Assembly: GCF_900176205.1 (NCBI RefSeq)
Contig: NZ_LT859959.1
Coordinates: forward strand, 5,353,001-5,417,000
Direction: 5' to 3'
Origin: Bradyrhizobium sp. ORS 285
Lineage (GTDB): Bacteria; Pseudomonadota; Alphaproteobacteria; Rhizobiales; Xanthobacteraceae
DNA length: 64,000 bases
The notes beneath the pieces are model-generated. The model was not told the origin of the DNA. It saw only the letters and a program-made list of their open reading frames with translations, and ran no database searches. The translations under genes were made by a program, and so were the position numbers. Below are positions 47,281 to 55,079 of this stretch, one piece after another; position 1 is the first letter of the stretch; each line of letters opens with the position of its first letter.

Positions 47281-47402
47281 GTCATGCCCGGGCTTGTCCC
47301 GCCTGCGCGGCCGTAGCCGCTTCGGCGCGGCGAAGGCCCGGGCATCCACGTCGTTCCCAGTATGCCGGACGACGTGGATGGCCGGACAAGCCCGGCCATG
47401 AC
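47281..47402. repeat. Palindromic intergenic element (GTCATGCCCGGGCTTGTCC family)
   Basis: The ends GTCATGCCCGGGCTTGTCC (47281-47299) and GGACAAGCCCGGCCATGAC (47384-47402) are inverted repeats with one mismatch; inner CCACGTCGT and ACGACGTGG extend the symmetry. It sits between the DUF2809 gene and the hydrolase gene, which are convergent. Confidence 0.8.
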
Positions 47403-47498
47403 GACGTGGAGATAGACGAGCGCAAAACCGCCATCCAAATGCGATAGCCCTGCACAGCACAGGCTACCCTGAGGCGAGACGCGATCTCGGCTGAGACC

Positions 47499-48461
47499 CT
47501 AGTTAGACCCGGCACCCGCACGGCTGAAAAAGCCCATCAGCTCCTCGGCCACAACGGCCGGCTGCTCCTCCGGAATGTAGTGGCCGCACGAGGCGATGGT
47601 GAGGCCCTCGACGTGATCGGCGACCTCCCTGAGCGGGGCGGCCATGTCGACGATCGATCCCTGGTCGGCACCGACAGCCAACACCGGCGGCTTCAGCTTG
47701 CCCCGAGCCTTCAGCTCGCGGTTCTGACGCGCGGACAACTCGGCAGCCCGGTAGTAAGCGAGCCCGGCGCGCAAGCCGCCGGCCTTGGTCAGCACGCGGG
47801 CATATTCGTCGAGGTCGCTGTCCGAGAACACCTCGGGATTGGCGCCCTTGCGGCGCAGGAACCAGGCGAGATAGTCGCGTTCGCGGCCCTGGATCAGCAT
47901 CTCCGGCAGATCCGCAACGACGTGAAACGCGAAGTGCCAGGTGCGCCACGCGCGGTCCGGCGCGTACGGCAGCGCCTCGGGCAAGGTGACGCCGGGAATG
48001 CCGGCATCGAGCAGCGCCAGGCTTTGTACGGCATCTCCGAACAGGGCCGCATAGGGATAGGCCACCCACGCGCCGATGTCGTGACCCACGAGATGATGGC
48101 TGGTGACGCCGAGTTGGCGCAGCAGGCGATGCACAAACGTGGCGAGCGTCCGGGTGTCATAGCCATCGGCCGGGCGGTCCGAGTCACCCTGCCCCGGGAA
48201 ATCGACCGCAATGACGCGATGACGCGCACCCAGCAACGGCATGACCTTGCGCCAGGCAAACCAGCTCTGGGGGAAGCCGGCGAGCAGCACCACGACCTCG
48301 CCCTCCGGCCGGCCACCGCTGACATAATGCAGCCTGAGGCCATCGACGGTCTCGAAGCGATGGGTGAAGCCCGGCAACGATGCCTCGACGCGAGCGAACG
48401 GCTCCGCGGCGACCACCCGCGACGGGTGTTGGGCCGGGATGGCGTTCATCAATTCCGACAT
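47499..48461 (-). CDS. Alpha/beta hydrolase (epoxide hydrolase/haloacetate dehalogenase-like)
   Basis: A 320-residue alpha/beta hydrolase. The nucleophile elbow is GHDIGAW with Asp128, so the enzyme uses an Asp nucleophile like epoxide hydrolases and haloalkane dehalogenases. The family strand VVVLLAGFPQSWFAW (57-71) has Ala61 where HGFP is usual. The catalytic His is in SCGHYIPEEQP near the C-terminus. The substrate is unknown. ATG 48461 has AGGAGA upstream. It lies directly downstream of a tetR gene with 50 bases between, and an operator-like site sits in that gap. Confidence 0.92.
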   Translation of the reverse strand: MSELMNAIPAQHPSRVVAAEPFARVEASLPGFTHRFETVDGLRLHYVSGGRPEGEVVVLLAGFPQSWFAWRKVMPLLGARHRVIAVDFPGQGDSDRPADGYDTRTLATFVHRLLRQLGVTSHHLVGHDIGAWVAYPYAALFGDAVQSLALLDAGIPGVTLPEALPYAPDRAWRTWHFAFHVVADLPEMLIQGRERDYLAWFLRRKGANPEVFSDSDLDEYARVLTKAGGLRAGLAYYRAAELSARQNRELKARGKLKPPVLAVGADQGSIVDMAAPLREVADHVEGLTIASCGHYIPEEQPAVVAEELMGFFSRAGAGSN

Positions 48462-48479
48462 GGATGACTCTCCTATATT

Positions 48480-48498
48480 ATAGAACGACTGTTTCCTA
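48480..48498. promoter_or_regulatory. Second, imperfect TetR operator upstream of the hydrolase gene
   Basis: On the minus strand TAGGAAACAGTCGTTCTAT resembles TAGGAAACATTTGTTTCCA at the site upstream of tetR, with one half-site kept exactly. It lies 19-37 bases before the hydrolase start. Confidence 0.45.
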
Positions 48499-48511
48499 TT
48501 CTGGCACGACA

Positions 48512-49132
48512 TCACGCGAACAGCGCCGAAGCCTGTTTTGCAACTGTCATCATCTCGCTCTTGGTGCGTCCCGTCTTGCCGACGACCCGCAAGCCTTGGA
48601 TGACGCAGAAGAGAGCCCCGGCCGCGACCTCCGCATCGAGATCCGGCCGGATCGATCCATCGGCCTGACCGAGCCTGATCAGATCGCGCAGCAGCGTCTC
48701 GACGCGGCGGAGCGAGTTGCGGACCTTGGCTGCGGCTTCCGTATCCAAGATGGCGAGCTCGGTCGCGCTGGTGACGACCAGGCAGCCGCGCCGGCCTTCG
48801 CTGTCGCTGGCGGATTCGGCGTAGAACTGCAGCAAGGCCTCCAGCTTGTCGCGGCCGCTGTGCTTGGCATCGAGGCGCTCACGCAGCTGCCGGTCACGGC
48901 GCGCGATGTAATAGTCCAGCGTCGCCAGAAAGATCGCGTTCTTGTCCGCAAAGGCCTTGTAGAGGCTGCCGGTGGCGAGCTTCATCGCGGCGCGCAGTTC
49001 GGCCAGCGAGGCACCGTGGTAGCCGCGCTCGCTGAAGACCACGAGCGCCTTGCTCAGCGCTGTCTCCATATCGAACTCGCGCGGTCGGCCCGGTCCGCGG
49101 CGCTCAGCTGACTTCGGTTGCGGCTTGGTCAT
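48512..49132 (-). CDS. TetR-family transcriptional regulator
   Basis: A 206-residue regulator. A basic leader (AERRGPGRPREFD) precedes the HTH at about 22-68 (ALSKALVVFSERGYHGASL and KLATGSLYKAFADKNAIF), which is the YxxTSLxxLxxAxG type found in the PsrA/ComR-like branch. The C-terminal domain has EGRRGCLVVTSATELA with a Cys that may sense a reactive ligand. A perfect 16-base palindrome lies 12 bases upstream. GGAGG is only one base from ATG 49132, an unusual spacing. It is followed by the hydrolase gene it probably controls. Confidence 0.92.
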   Translation of the reverse strand: MTKPQPKSAERRGPGRPREFDMETALSKALVVFSERGYHGASLAELRAAMKLATGSLYKAFADKNAIFLATLDYYIARRDRQLRERLDAKHSGRDKLEALLQFYAESASDSEGRRGCLVVTSATELAILDTEAAAKVRNSLRRVETLLRDLIRLGQADGSIRPDLDAEVAAGALFCVIQGLRVVGKTGRTKSEMMTVAKQASALFA

Positions 49133-49143
49133 GCCTCCTTTTA

Positions 49144-49159
49144 GGAAACATTTGTTTCC
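49144..49159. promoter_or_regulatory. Perfect palindromic operator upstream of tetR
   Basis: GGAAACA-TT-TGTTTCC is a 16-base perfect palindrome placed 12 bases before the tetR start. Binding here would block transcription or translation initiation. A related site precedes the downstream hydrolase gene. Confidence 0.65.
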
Positions 49160-49194
49160 AAATCAAGCGGGCTGACCGCCCGCTTGGCCGACGG

Positions 49195-50361
49195 TCAGTC
49201 CCCCAGTTGAAACCGTTGGAACCGGTGCAGCTCGTCCTCGATGGTCCGCTTCAGCGCCTTGCGCTGGTCGCCGCGCGCCGCCTTGCCGTGACCGACCCAG
49301 CTCCATTTCTGCATCAGCAGCTTGCCGTTCTGCCGATCGGTCTTCAGGTCGAGCGCGGCGACAATCTCGTCGCCGACCAGCACCGGCAGTGCGAAATAGC
49401 CGAACAGCCGCTTGTCCTTCGGGACATAGGCCTCGAAGCGATGGCCGTAGTCCAAGATCGCCTGCGTCCGCTTGCGCTGGATGATCAGCGGATCGAACGG
49501 CGACAGGATGTGCACGCGCGCAGGATCGATCGCGATCATTTCCCCCAGCGCGGCCGGCGTCGCCCAGTGTTCCTGCTTGCCTGCGCCCTCGAGCGCGACC
49601 GGCACCAGCTCGCCACGCCGCACGCGGGCTTCGATCACCTTGCGGACATCGGCCTTGCGCGGCGCATTGAGATGGCACAGCGAGTCCAAGCTGACGACAC
49701 CCTGCGAACGCAGGCCGCGGTCGAGTAGATAGGCCGCGATCTCGCGCTCAGTGGCGCCCTTGGGCAGCCGATCCCAGCCGAAATGCCGCGTCGTGAGGTC
49801 GTAGGTCTTGAGCATGCCGTCGCGGCCGGCGACCGTCAGCAGCCCCTCATAAAAGCCGAGCTGCAGCGCGCGCTTGGACGGCTTGCGGCTCGCCCAGGCG
49901 TGATCCTTCTCGCGCAGCTCGTCATCGTCGATGTCGCGGATCGTGAGCGCGCCGCCTTGGCGGATCAACCGCATCACCTTGCGCGAATCCTCCGGTTTCA
50001 CCGTCTGCATCCAGCGGTGGCCCTCGCGACGATAGCGGCGCATCGCCGGCACGAAATAGCGGAAGTCCTGCACGGGAACGTAGGACAGCGCATGCGTCCA
50101 ATATTCGAAGACCGTCTTGTCCGCGCTCTGCGCCTGCCTGAGATCGGATCGGCGATAATCCGGAATGCGGCTGAACAGGATGTGGTGGTGGCAGCGCTCG
50201 ATGACGTTGATCGTGTCGATCTGCACATAGCCGAGATGGGCAATGGCGGCGGCCACCGCCTCGGGGCCGGCGCCGAACGGCGCCTCCTCGTCGAGGCGCT
50301 GGGCACGCAGCCACAGGCGTCGAGCTGCGGTCTTGGACAATGGGGTGGGAACGGCGGGCAT
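49195..50361 (-). CDS. DNA glycosylase of the AlkX/YcaQ family (winged-helix, interstrand crosslink repair)
   Basis: A 388-residue protein of the HTH_42/YcaQ family. The catalytic QxD motif of the E. coli YcaQ (AlkX) branch is present as Gln47-Ile-Asp49 in GYVQIDTINVIER. Other conserved segments are PDYRRSDLR, YWTHALSYVP and ILSPFDPLIIQRKRT. Characterised members unhook DNA interstrand crosslinks from nitrogen mustards and natural products. It is not adjacent to a biosynthetic cluster, so a general repair role is more likely than self-resistance. ATG 50361 is chosen because it starts at the winged-helix domain. Confidence 0.9.
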   Translation of the reverse strand: MPAVPTPLSKTAARRLWLRAQRLDEEAPFGAGPEAVAAAIAHLGYVQIDTINVIERCHHHILFSRIPDYRRSDLRQAQSADKTVFEYWTHALSYVPVQDFRYFVPAMRRYRREGHRWMQTVKPEDSRKVMRLIRQGGALTIRDIDDDELREKDHAWASRKPSKRALQLGFYEGLLTVAGRDGMLKTYDLTTRHFGWDRLPKGATEREIAAYLLDRGLRSQGVVSLDSLCHLNAPRKADVRKVIEARVRRGELVPVALEGAGKQEHWATPAALGEMIAIDPARVHILSPFDPLIIQRKRTQAILDYGHRFEAYVPKDKRLFGYFALPVLVGDEIVAALDLKTDRQNGKLLMQKWSWVGHGKAARGDQRKALKRTIEDELHRFQRFQLGD

Positions 50362-50435
50362 GACGGCACGATCGTGCGAGATTCGCCCAGCCTCCCGCAA
50401 CGGCAATTGCTGGGGTCGCGAGCCCGGCGCGGAAC

Positions 50436-50666
50436 CTATGGCTTCGCCTTCTCCGGGATGCTGCCGGTGGCGATCTCCGACTTGCAGCTGGCGCGGCCGG
50501 GATCTGGCGCACGGCACTTGTAGACGCGGCCGGTCAGCCGGTCGATCAGCCACGCGGTGTCCTCCGACGGACTTTCCAGACCGACATAGCGATTGCCGAC
50601 GGCGCCGATCAACGTTGACAGCAGGATGGACGCCCCGATGATTCCCGCCCCGATCAGGGTCGACAT
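50436..50666 (-). CDS. Small membrane-anchored hypothetical protein
   Basis: A 76-residue protein with an N-terminal membrane helix (LIGAGIIGASILLSTLIGAV, residues 4-23) and a short exposed domain containing two cysteines (RVYKCRAPDPGRASCKSE) that could be disulfide linked. The start at ATG 50666 gives the signal/anchor directly; no clear ribosome binding site is visible. The segment WLIDRLTGRVYKC is seen in many small Bradyrhizobium envelope proteins of unknown function. It lies just upstream of the glycosylase gene on the same strand. Confidence 0.65.
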   Translation of the reverse strand: MSTLIGAGIIGASILLSTLIGAVGNRYVGLESPSEDTAWLIDRLTGRVYKCRAPDPGRASCKSEIATGSIPEKAKP

Positions 50667-51036
50667 GGAACCGGTGGAGCCCGATGGATCCTGACTGCCC
50701 GTCCGGTGAGATGGGTAGTCGCGCCTGGGTGATGAGTTGAACAATGCAGCACTTTTCTGTTGGCGTTTCTTGACTTCAATCGCTTGTTGCCCGCCTCGCT
50801 TCCCTCTGGTTTGCGATTTTTTTCTGGCCAGGGATATCCGGTAGAACCGCATCTGGCCGATTTGTTGTTCGCAGACCGGCCAAGCGCCGAGCGCTTTGCG
50901 TCGGGCTTGCAGCAGCTCGCCTCTCCCCGCCGGCCGCGCGAAAGCCGCGGGAGCGAGTGACTCCCGTCACATTCGAAAGCTTTGAACCGGTTCTATCGTC
51001 GCCGCATCCAATGGCCATGAGCCAGGACGACCGAGG
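50667..51036. other. Intergenic region upstream of the OmpA-family gene
   Basis: About 370 bases. The only recognised element is the CRP-like box at 50956-50971 with TTCTAT at 50991-50996 as a possible -10. The rest holds no repeat or RNA gene that I can identify. Confidence 0.4.
50956..50971. promoter_or_regulatory. CRP/FNR-like binding site upstream of the OmpA-family gene
   Basis: AGTGA-CTCCCG-TCACA matches TGTGA-N6-TCACA at 9 of 10 positions. Its centre lies 73 bases before ATG 51037 and 82 bases before ATG 51046. TTCTAT at 50991-50996 could be the -10, which would place the box near -40 (class II position). Confidence 0.5.
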
Positions 51037-51702
51037 ATGACGACGATGACCCCATACTTTGAACGTTTTGCAGTCCGCGCGGCGGCACTGACCGCCATCC
51101 TGACGATCAGCACGGGCGCAGCCTTTGCCGGCGAGGCCGTGTCGGCCGATCAGATCCTGAACGCGCTGAAGCCGAAATCGGTCACGCGCGGGCTGTCGGT
51201 CGGAACACAGCCGACGCCGCAGGTCGATGCGGCGGCGCAGGCCAGGCAGGCGGCGCTGCTGGACAGCGTGCGCAACCGCAAGACGCGCTCGCTGTCGCTC
51301 GGCGAGCGCGAGCAGATCGCCGAGCTCGCCGCGACCAAGCCGAAGATCGATCTCGAGATCCAGTTCGATTACAACTCCGCGGAGATCAGCAAGAGCTCGA
51401 TGCCGGCGGTGCAGGAACTCGGCAAGGCGCTGTCCGATCCGAACCTGAAGGGTTCGACGTTCGTGGTCGCCGGCCACACCGACGGCATCGGCGGTGACAG
51501 CTTCAACCAGGATCTGTCCGAGCGACGCGCCGACACCATCAAGCGCTATCTGGTCGAGAAGTTCGGCCTCACCGGCCAGGACCTCGTCGCCGTCGGCTAT
51601 GGCAAGACCAAGCTGAAGGATGCCGCCAACCCGGCCGATCCGCTCAACCGGCGCGTCCAGGTCGTCAACATGGACACCAAGACCGCCGCGGCCGCGAAGT
51701 AG
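51037..51702 (+). CDS. OmpA-family outer-membrane/peptidoglycan-binding protein
   Basis: A 221-residue secreted protein. The signal peptide (about 1-31) ends in AAFAG. A low-complexity linker leads to a C-terminal OmpA domain (about 105-215) with LEIQFDYNSAEISKSSM, VVAGHTDGIGGDSFNQDLSE and the RRADTIKRYLV helix. The Asp and Arg residues that bind diaminopimelate in OmpA-type domains are present. There is no N-terminal barrel, so it is a periplasmic peptidoglycan-binding protein. ATG 51037 or ATG 51046 could be the start. A CRP-like box lies upstream. Confidence 0.92.
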   Translation: MTTMTPYFERFAVRAAALTAILTISTGAAFAGEAVSADQILNALKPKSVTRGLSVGTQPTPQVDAAAQARQAALLDSVRNRKTRSLSLGEREQIAELAATKPKIDLEIQFDYNSAEISKSSMPAVQELGKALSDPNLKGSTFVVAGHTDGIGGDSFNQDLSERRADTIKRYLVEKFGLTGQDLVAVGYGKTKLKDAANPADPLNRRVQVVNMDTKTAAAAK

Positions 51703-51705
51703 AAG

Positions 51706-53304
51706 TCACGGCGCATCCAGCACCTCGCGGATCTTGGTGCTGAGCATGGTCCGGTTGATCGGCTTCTGCAGCAGCGCAACGCCGGGATCCAGCCGTCCCT
51801 GATGGACGATGGCGTTGCGCGAATAGCCGGTCATGAACAGCACCTTGAGCGTCGGGCGGGTGACCCGCAGATCATCCGCCAGTTGCCGCCCGTTCATGCC
51901 GGGCATGACGATGTCGGTGAGCAGGAGATCGACGTCCAGCGGCTCGCGCGCGAGCAGCGCCAGCGCGGCAGGCCCATCGGCCGCCTCATGCACGACATAG
52001 CCGAGTTCGGCCAAGGTCTCGGCGATGTAGCTGCGCACCTCCGGCTCATCCTCGACGACGAGCACGGTCTCGCTGCCGCGGCTGCCGACAACGGCGGCCC
52101 GGCTCTCCGGCGCATCGGCCGCCGCGGCATGCGCACGCGGCAGATAGATCTTCACCGTCGTCCCCTCGCCGACCTCGCTATAGATGTTCACGTGGCCGCC
52201 GGACTGCTTGACGAAGCCATAGACCTGGCTGAGGCCGAGGCCGGTGCCCTGCCCCGGTTCCTTGGTGGTGAAGAACGGATCGAACGCCTTCTCCACGACC
52301 TCGCGCGCCATGCCGACCCCGGTGTCGGTGATCGCGATCAGGACGTATTGGCCGACGTGGACGTCGGCGTGCTGCCGCGCATAGCCCTCGTCGATGAAGC
52401 TGTTCGAGGTCTCGATCGTCAGCTTGCCCTGGCCCTGCATTGCGTCCTTGGCGTTGACGACGAGGTTGAGGATCGCAGCCTCCATCTGGCTCGGATCGAC
52501 CTCGACCTGCCAGAGCCCTGCAGCCTCGACGATCTCGACGCTGATCGTCTCGCCCAGGGTTCTGCGGAAGAAATCGGACATGCCGGCGAGCAGCTTGTTG
52601 ACGTTGGTCAGCCGGGGATCGAGCGGCTGGCGACGGGCGAAGGCGAGCAACCGCTGCGTCAGGGTCGCGGCGCGCTGCGCGCCATTGGCGGCATGGGAAA
52701 TGGCTCGCGACAGGCGGTCACGCGCGGCCTCGCCCTGCGCGCGCAGGCTGCGCTCGGCGATCTCGAGATTGCCGCTGATGATGGTCAGCAGATTGTTGAA
52801 GTCATGCGCGACGCCGCCGGTGAGCTGGCCGACCGCTTCCATCTTCTGCGCATGACGCAGCATGTCCTCGGCCTCACGCCGCTGCCGGCTTTCGACCACG
52901 AGCGCAGCCTCCGCGGCGCGCAACTGCGCCGGCGACGGAATCGCCAGGATCTTCGGCAGCAGCGGCCACAGGATGCCGGCAGTGAGGATCGACGCCACCG
53001 CAGTCATCGCCTTGACCAGCCCCTCGATGCCGTAGATCGGAACCCACAGCGTGACGATCGACAGCACATGCGTGACGCCGCAGGCCATGATGAACAGCGC
53101 AAACGCCCAGAACAGGAAGCCGAAATCCACGTCCCGCCGCTTGGAGACGAATAAGGTGAGCACGACGGGAATTGAGAAATAGGCCGCCGCGATCACGGCG
53201 TCGGAGGCGACATGGAGCCAGATCAGCTCGGGTTCCCACAACAGGCAGATGCCGTGCGGCGACAAGGCTGATGAATCGAGCAGCCGCTGAAACCATCCCA
53301 ACAT
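51706..53304 (-). CDS. Hybrid histidine kinase with ethylene-receptor-like sensor domain
   Basis: A 532-residue membrane sensor. Three N-terminal helices (about 28-120) resemble the ethylene-binding domain of plant ETR1. Asp35, Tyr42, Ile72, Cys75 and His79 correspond to ETR1 Asp25, Tyr32, Ile62, Cys65 and His69 with identical spacing; YFSIP and CGVTH are visible. A short coiled linker leads to the kinase (H-box GGVAHDFNN with His167; N, G1 and G2 boxes [16 protein letters not shown] and GTGLGL) and then a C-terminal receiver with phospho-acceptor Asp464 ([10 protein letters not shown]). Signal output beyond the receiver is unknown. It converges with the OmpA-family gene. Confidence 0.94.
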   Translation of the reverse strand: MLGWFQRLLDSSALSPHGICLLWEPELIWLHVASDAVIAAAYFSIPVVLTLFVSKRRDVDFGFLFWAFALFIMACGVTHVLSIVTLWVPIYGIEGLVKAMTAVASILTAGILWPLLPKILAIPSPAQLRAAEAALVVESRQRREAEDMLRHAQKMEAVGQLTGGVAHDFNNLLTIISGNLEIAERSLRAQGEAARDRLSRAISHAANGAQRAATLTQRLLAFARRQPLDPRLTNVNKLLAGMSDFFRRTLGETISVEIVEAAGLWQVEVDPSQMEAAILNLVVNAKDAMQGQGKLTIETSNSFIDEGYARQHADVHVGQYVLIAITDTGVGMAREVVEKAFDPFFTTKEPGQGTGLGLSQVYGFVKQSGGHVNIYSEVGEGTTVKIYLPRAHAAAADAPESRAAVVGSRGSETVLVVEDEPEVRSYIAETLAELGYVVHEAADGPAALALLAREPLDVDLLLTDIVMPGMNGRQLADDLRVTRPTLKVLFMTGYSRNAIVHQGRLDPGVALLQKPINRTMLSTKIREVLDAP

Positions 53305-53412
53305 CGAATAGCGCCCCTCCCCAACGCTCGTGCAAAGCGTTCGCGAAACTGGCTGCGCGTGATCTGTTCGTCAAGCAACAGACAGGCGGAACCGAAGGGA
53401 ACTCAGGGGAAC

Positions 53413-54747
53413 TCAGATCCAGCTCTGGAACAGCATCAGTCGCGTGAAGGTGCTCATCGTCGTTCCAATGAACGCCGAGCTGATCGGCAGCATCGCGAGG
53501 AATCCTAGCGCGGCAACCGCGACACAGGCCCACAATATTCGGGCTGGCCAGCGCAGCAGCGCATGCACCAGCGCAAGGCTCAGCAGCGTCGCCGACGGCA
53601 GGTAGTAATAGAGGAAGCTCAGCGTCCGCGGCAGCATGGCCCAGGGCAGGTAGCAGCCGAGATAGAACGCGAGGATCAGGAACGCCGATGCGCTGCGTGT
53701 CGCAACGAAATCCCTGACGCAGAGGACGAGCGCGATCAGCGCCGGCCACAGCACCAGCGGATTGCCGAGCAGCACGATCGCGGCGATGTCGTTGTCGCTG
53801 GTCTTGTCGAACAGGAACCAGACCGGGCGGACGAGCAACGGCCAGGTCGGCCACGCGCTCATGTAAGTGTGGCCGGCGATCGCGGTAGTGATGCTGTCGG
53901 CAAAGATGCGGCGCTGCGCTTCGAAGATGGCGGTCACCGACAGCCCGTGCAGGGGAATGAAGGTCACGAGGTAAGCCAGCATCGGGATCAGGCCGAGGCA
54001 AAGCCCGATATGCAGCCAGCTAAGACCCGGCCATTGCTCCGGCTGATACCAGTCGGTCCGCTCGGCGTCGCCGAACGACGTCTGCCAATGCTGCAGCAGC
54101 TTGATCACGCCGACGATCATCAGCGCCGTCAGCAACGGAAACAGCCCGCTCCATTTGCACGCAATAGCCAGGCCGAACAGCGCACCGGCCAGCGCGAACA
54201 GCAATTGCGGCCGCCGCTGCCGGTAGGCGAACAGGAACACCGCGATGCCGAGCAGGCTGAAGGCGAGCGCGCCGATGTCGAGCATCGCGGTGCGCGCCTG
54301 CACGAACAACATCTGATTGAAGAAGGCGAGCAGCGCCGCAGCGATCGCCGCCCCCTGCGCTGCAAACAGCGCGAGCCCGCACAGATAGATCGCCGCCACA
54401 GCCAGCCCGCCGAGCACGGTACCCGGATATCGCCAGGCGAAGGAGTTATCGCCGAACGTCCTGATCGACAGCGCGATCAGCTCCTTGGCGAGCGGTGGAT
54501 GCATCGGATTGAGCTGCGGGCTCGCCGGCGCCAGCCCGATCATCTGCCGCGCCGCCGGCACGTAATGCACCTCGTCGAAGACGAATTTCGGCGGCGACGC
54601 CAGCCCAACCATCAGCAACACATGCGCAATCGCAAAGATCAGCAGGGTCGTCAGCACGCAACGGCGCACCGACAGGGCGCCATCCTGCGCGGCATCGCCG
54701 GCGTTGTCGTCGTCGTCCCCGCGCGCCGCAGATAGCTTGGTGGCCAT
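53413..54747 (-). CDS. Dolichyl-phosphate-mannose-protein mannosyltransferase-like (PMT family) glycosyltransferase
   Basis: A 444-residue integral membrane GT-C glycosyltransferase with about 10-11 predicted helices. The first periplasmic loop carries the catalytic acidic pair Asp58-Glu59 (FVFDEVHYVPAARQM), and MHPPLAKELI and FAWRYPGTVLGG are standard PMT-family segments. The C-terminal part (about 330-444) matches the four-helix PMT C-terminal domain. It probably transfers a sugar from a polyprenyl phosphate donor to a protein or lipid acceptor. ATG 54747 is chosen because upstream residues lack coding character. It is divergent from the MATE gene. Confidence 0.85.
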   Translation of the reverse strand: MATKLSAARGDDDDNAGDAAQDGALSVRRCVLTTLLIFAIAHVLLMVGLASPPKFVFDEVHYVPAARQMIGLAPASPQLNPMHPPLAKELIALSIRTFGDNSFAWRYPGTVLGGLAVAAIYLCGLALFAAQGAAIAAALLAFFNQMLFVQARTAMLDIGALAFSLLGIAVFLFAYRQRRPQLLFALAGALFGLAIACKWSGLFPLLTALMIVGVIKLLQHWQTSFGDAERTDWYQPEQWPGLSWLHIGLCLGLIPMLAYLVTFIPLHGLSVTAIFEAQRRIFADSITTAIAGHTYMSAWPTWPLLVRPVWFLFDKTSDNDIAAIVLLGNPLVLWPALIALVLCVRDFVATRSASAFLILAFYLGCYLPWAMLPRTLSFLYYYLPSATLLSLALVHALLRWPARILWACVAVAALGFLAMLPISSAFIGTTMSTFTRLMLFQSWI

Positions 54748-55079
54748 GTGATTGAACTGCTGATGATGTCGCCCCACTAAACATCGTCGACGCATCGAGG
54801 CAAGCTCCGATACGGCCGCCTCTAAAATCCCCCCGCTCGCGACCATCGACTGGAAACGGACGCAGCGCGATCTGTTCGTCAACGGCACGCTCGGCACGCA
54901 GCCGGTCGGCACCGGCATCCATGGCCGCGTCGGGCTGAGCATCCATCATCAGGCCAAGCCCGCTCAAGAAATCATGATGGCTCTGCGCCGGCGTCGCCTT
55001 GACCGGCGCCCGTTCGCGCCTCTATTGAATGATAACCGTCATTCAAAGCGGCGAGATCGCGAGCGCGCGCGGAGGCACA
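54748..55079. other. Divergent promoter region between PMT and MATE genes
   Basis: About 330 bases containing the palindrome at 55025-55046. An open plus-strand stretch (around 54840-55000) has protein-like sequence RTQRDLFVNGTLGTQPVGTG but no start signal; a similar GATCTGTTCGTCAA string occurs near 53360 on the other side of the PMT gene. Confidence 0.35.
55025..55046. promoter_or_regulatory. Operator-like palindrome upstream of the MATE exporter
   Basis: TTGAATGA (55025-55032) and TCATTCAA (55039-55046) are perfect 8-base arms with a 6-base spacer, ending 33 bases before the MATE start codon. The geometry is identical to the 8-6-8 site before the RND operon, but the half-site differs. No tetR gene is adjacent. 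Confidence 0.6.
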
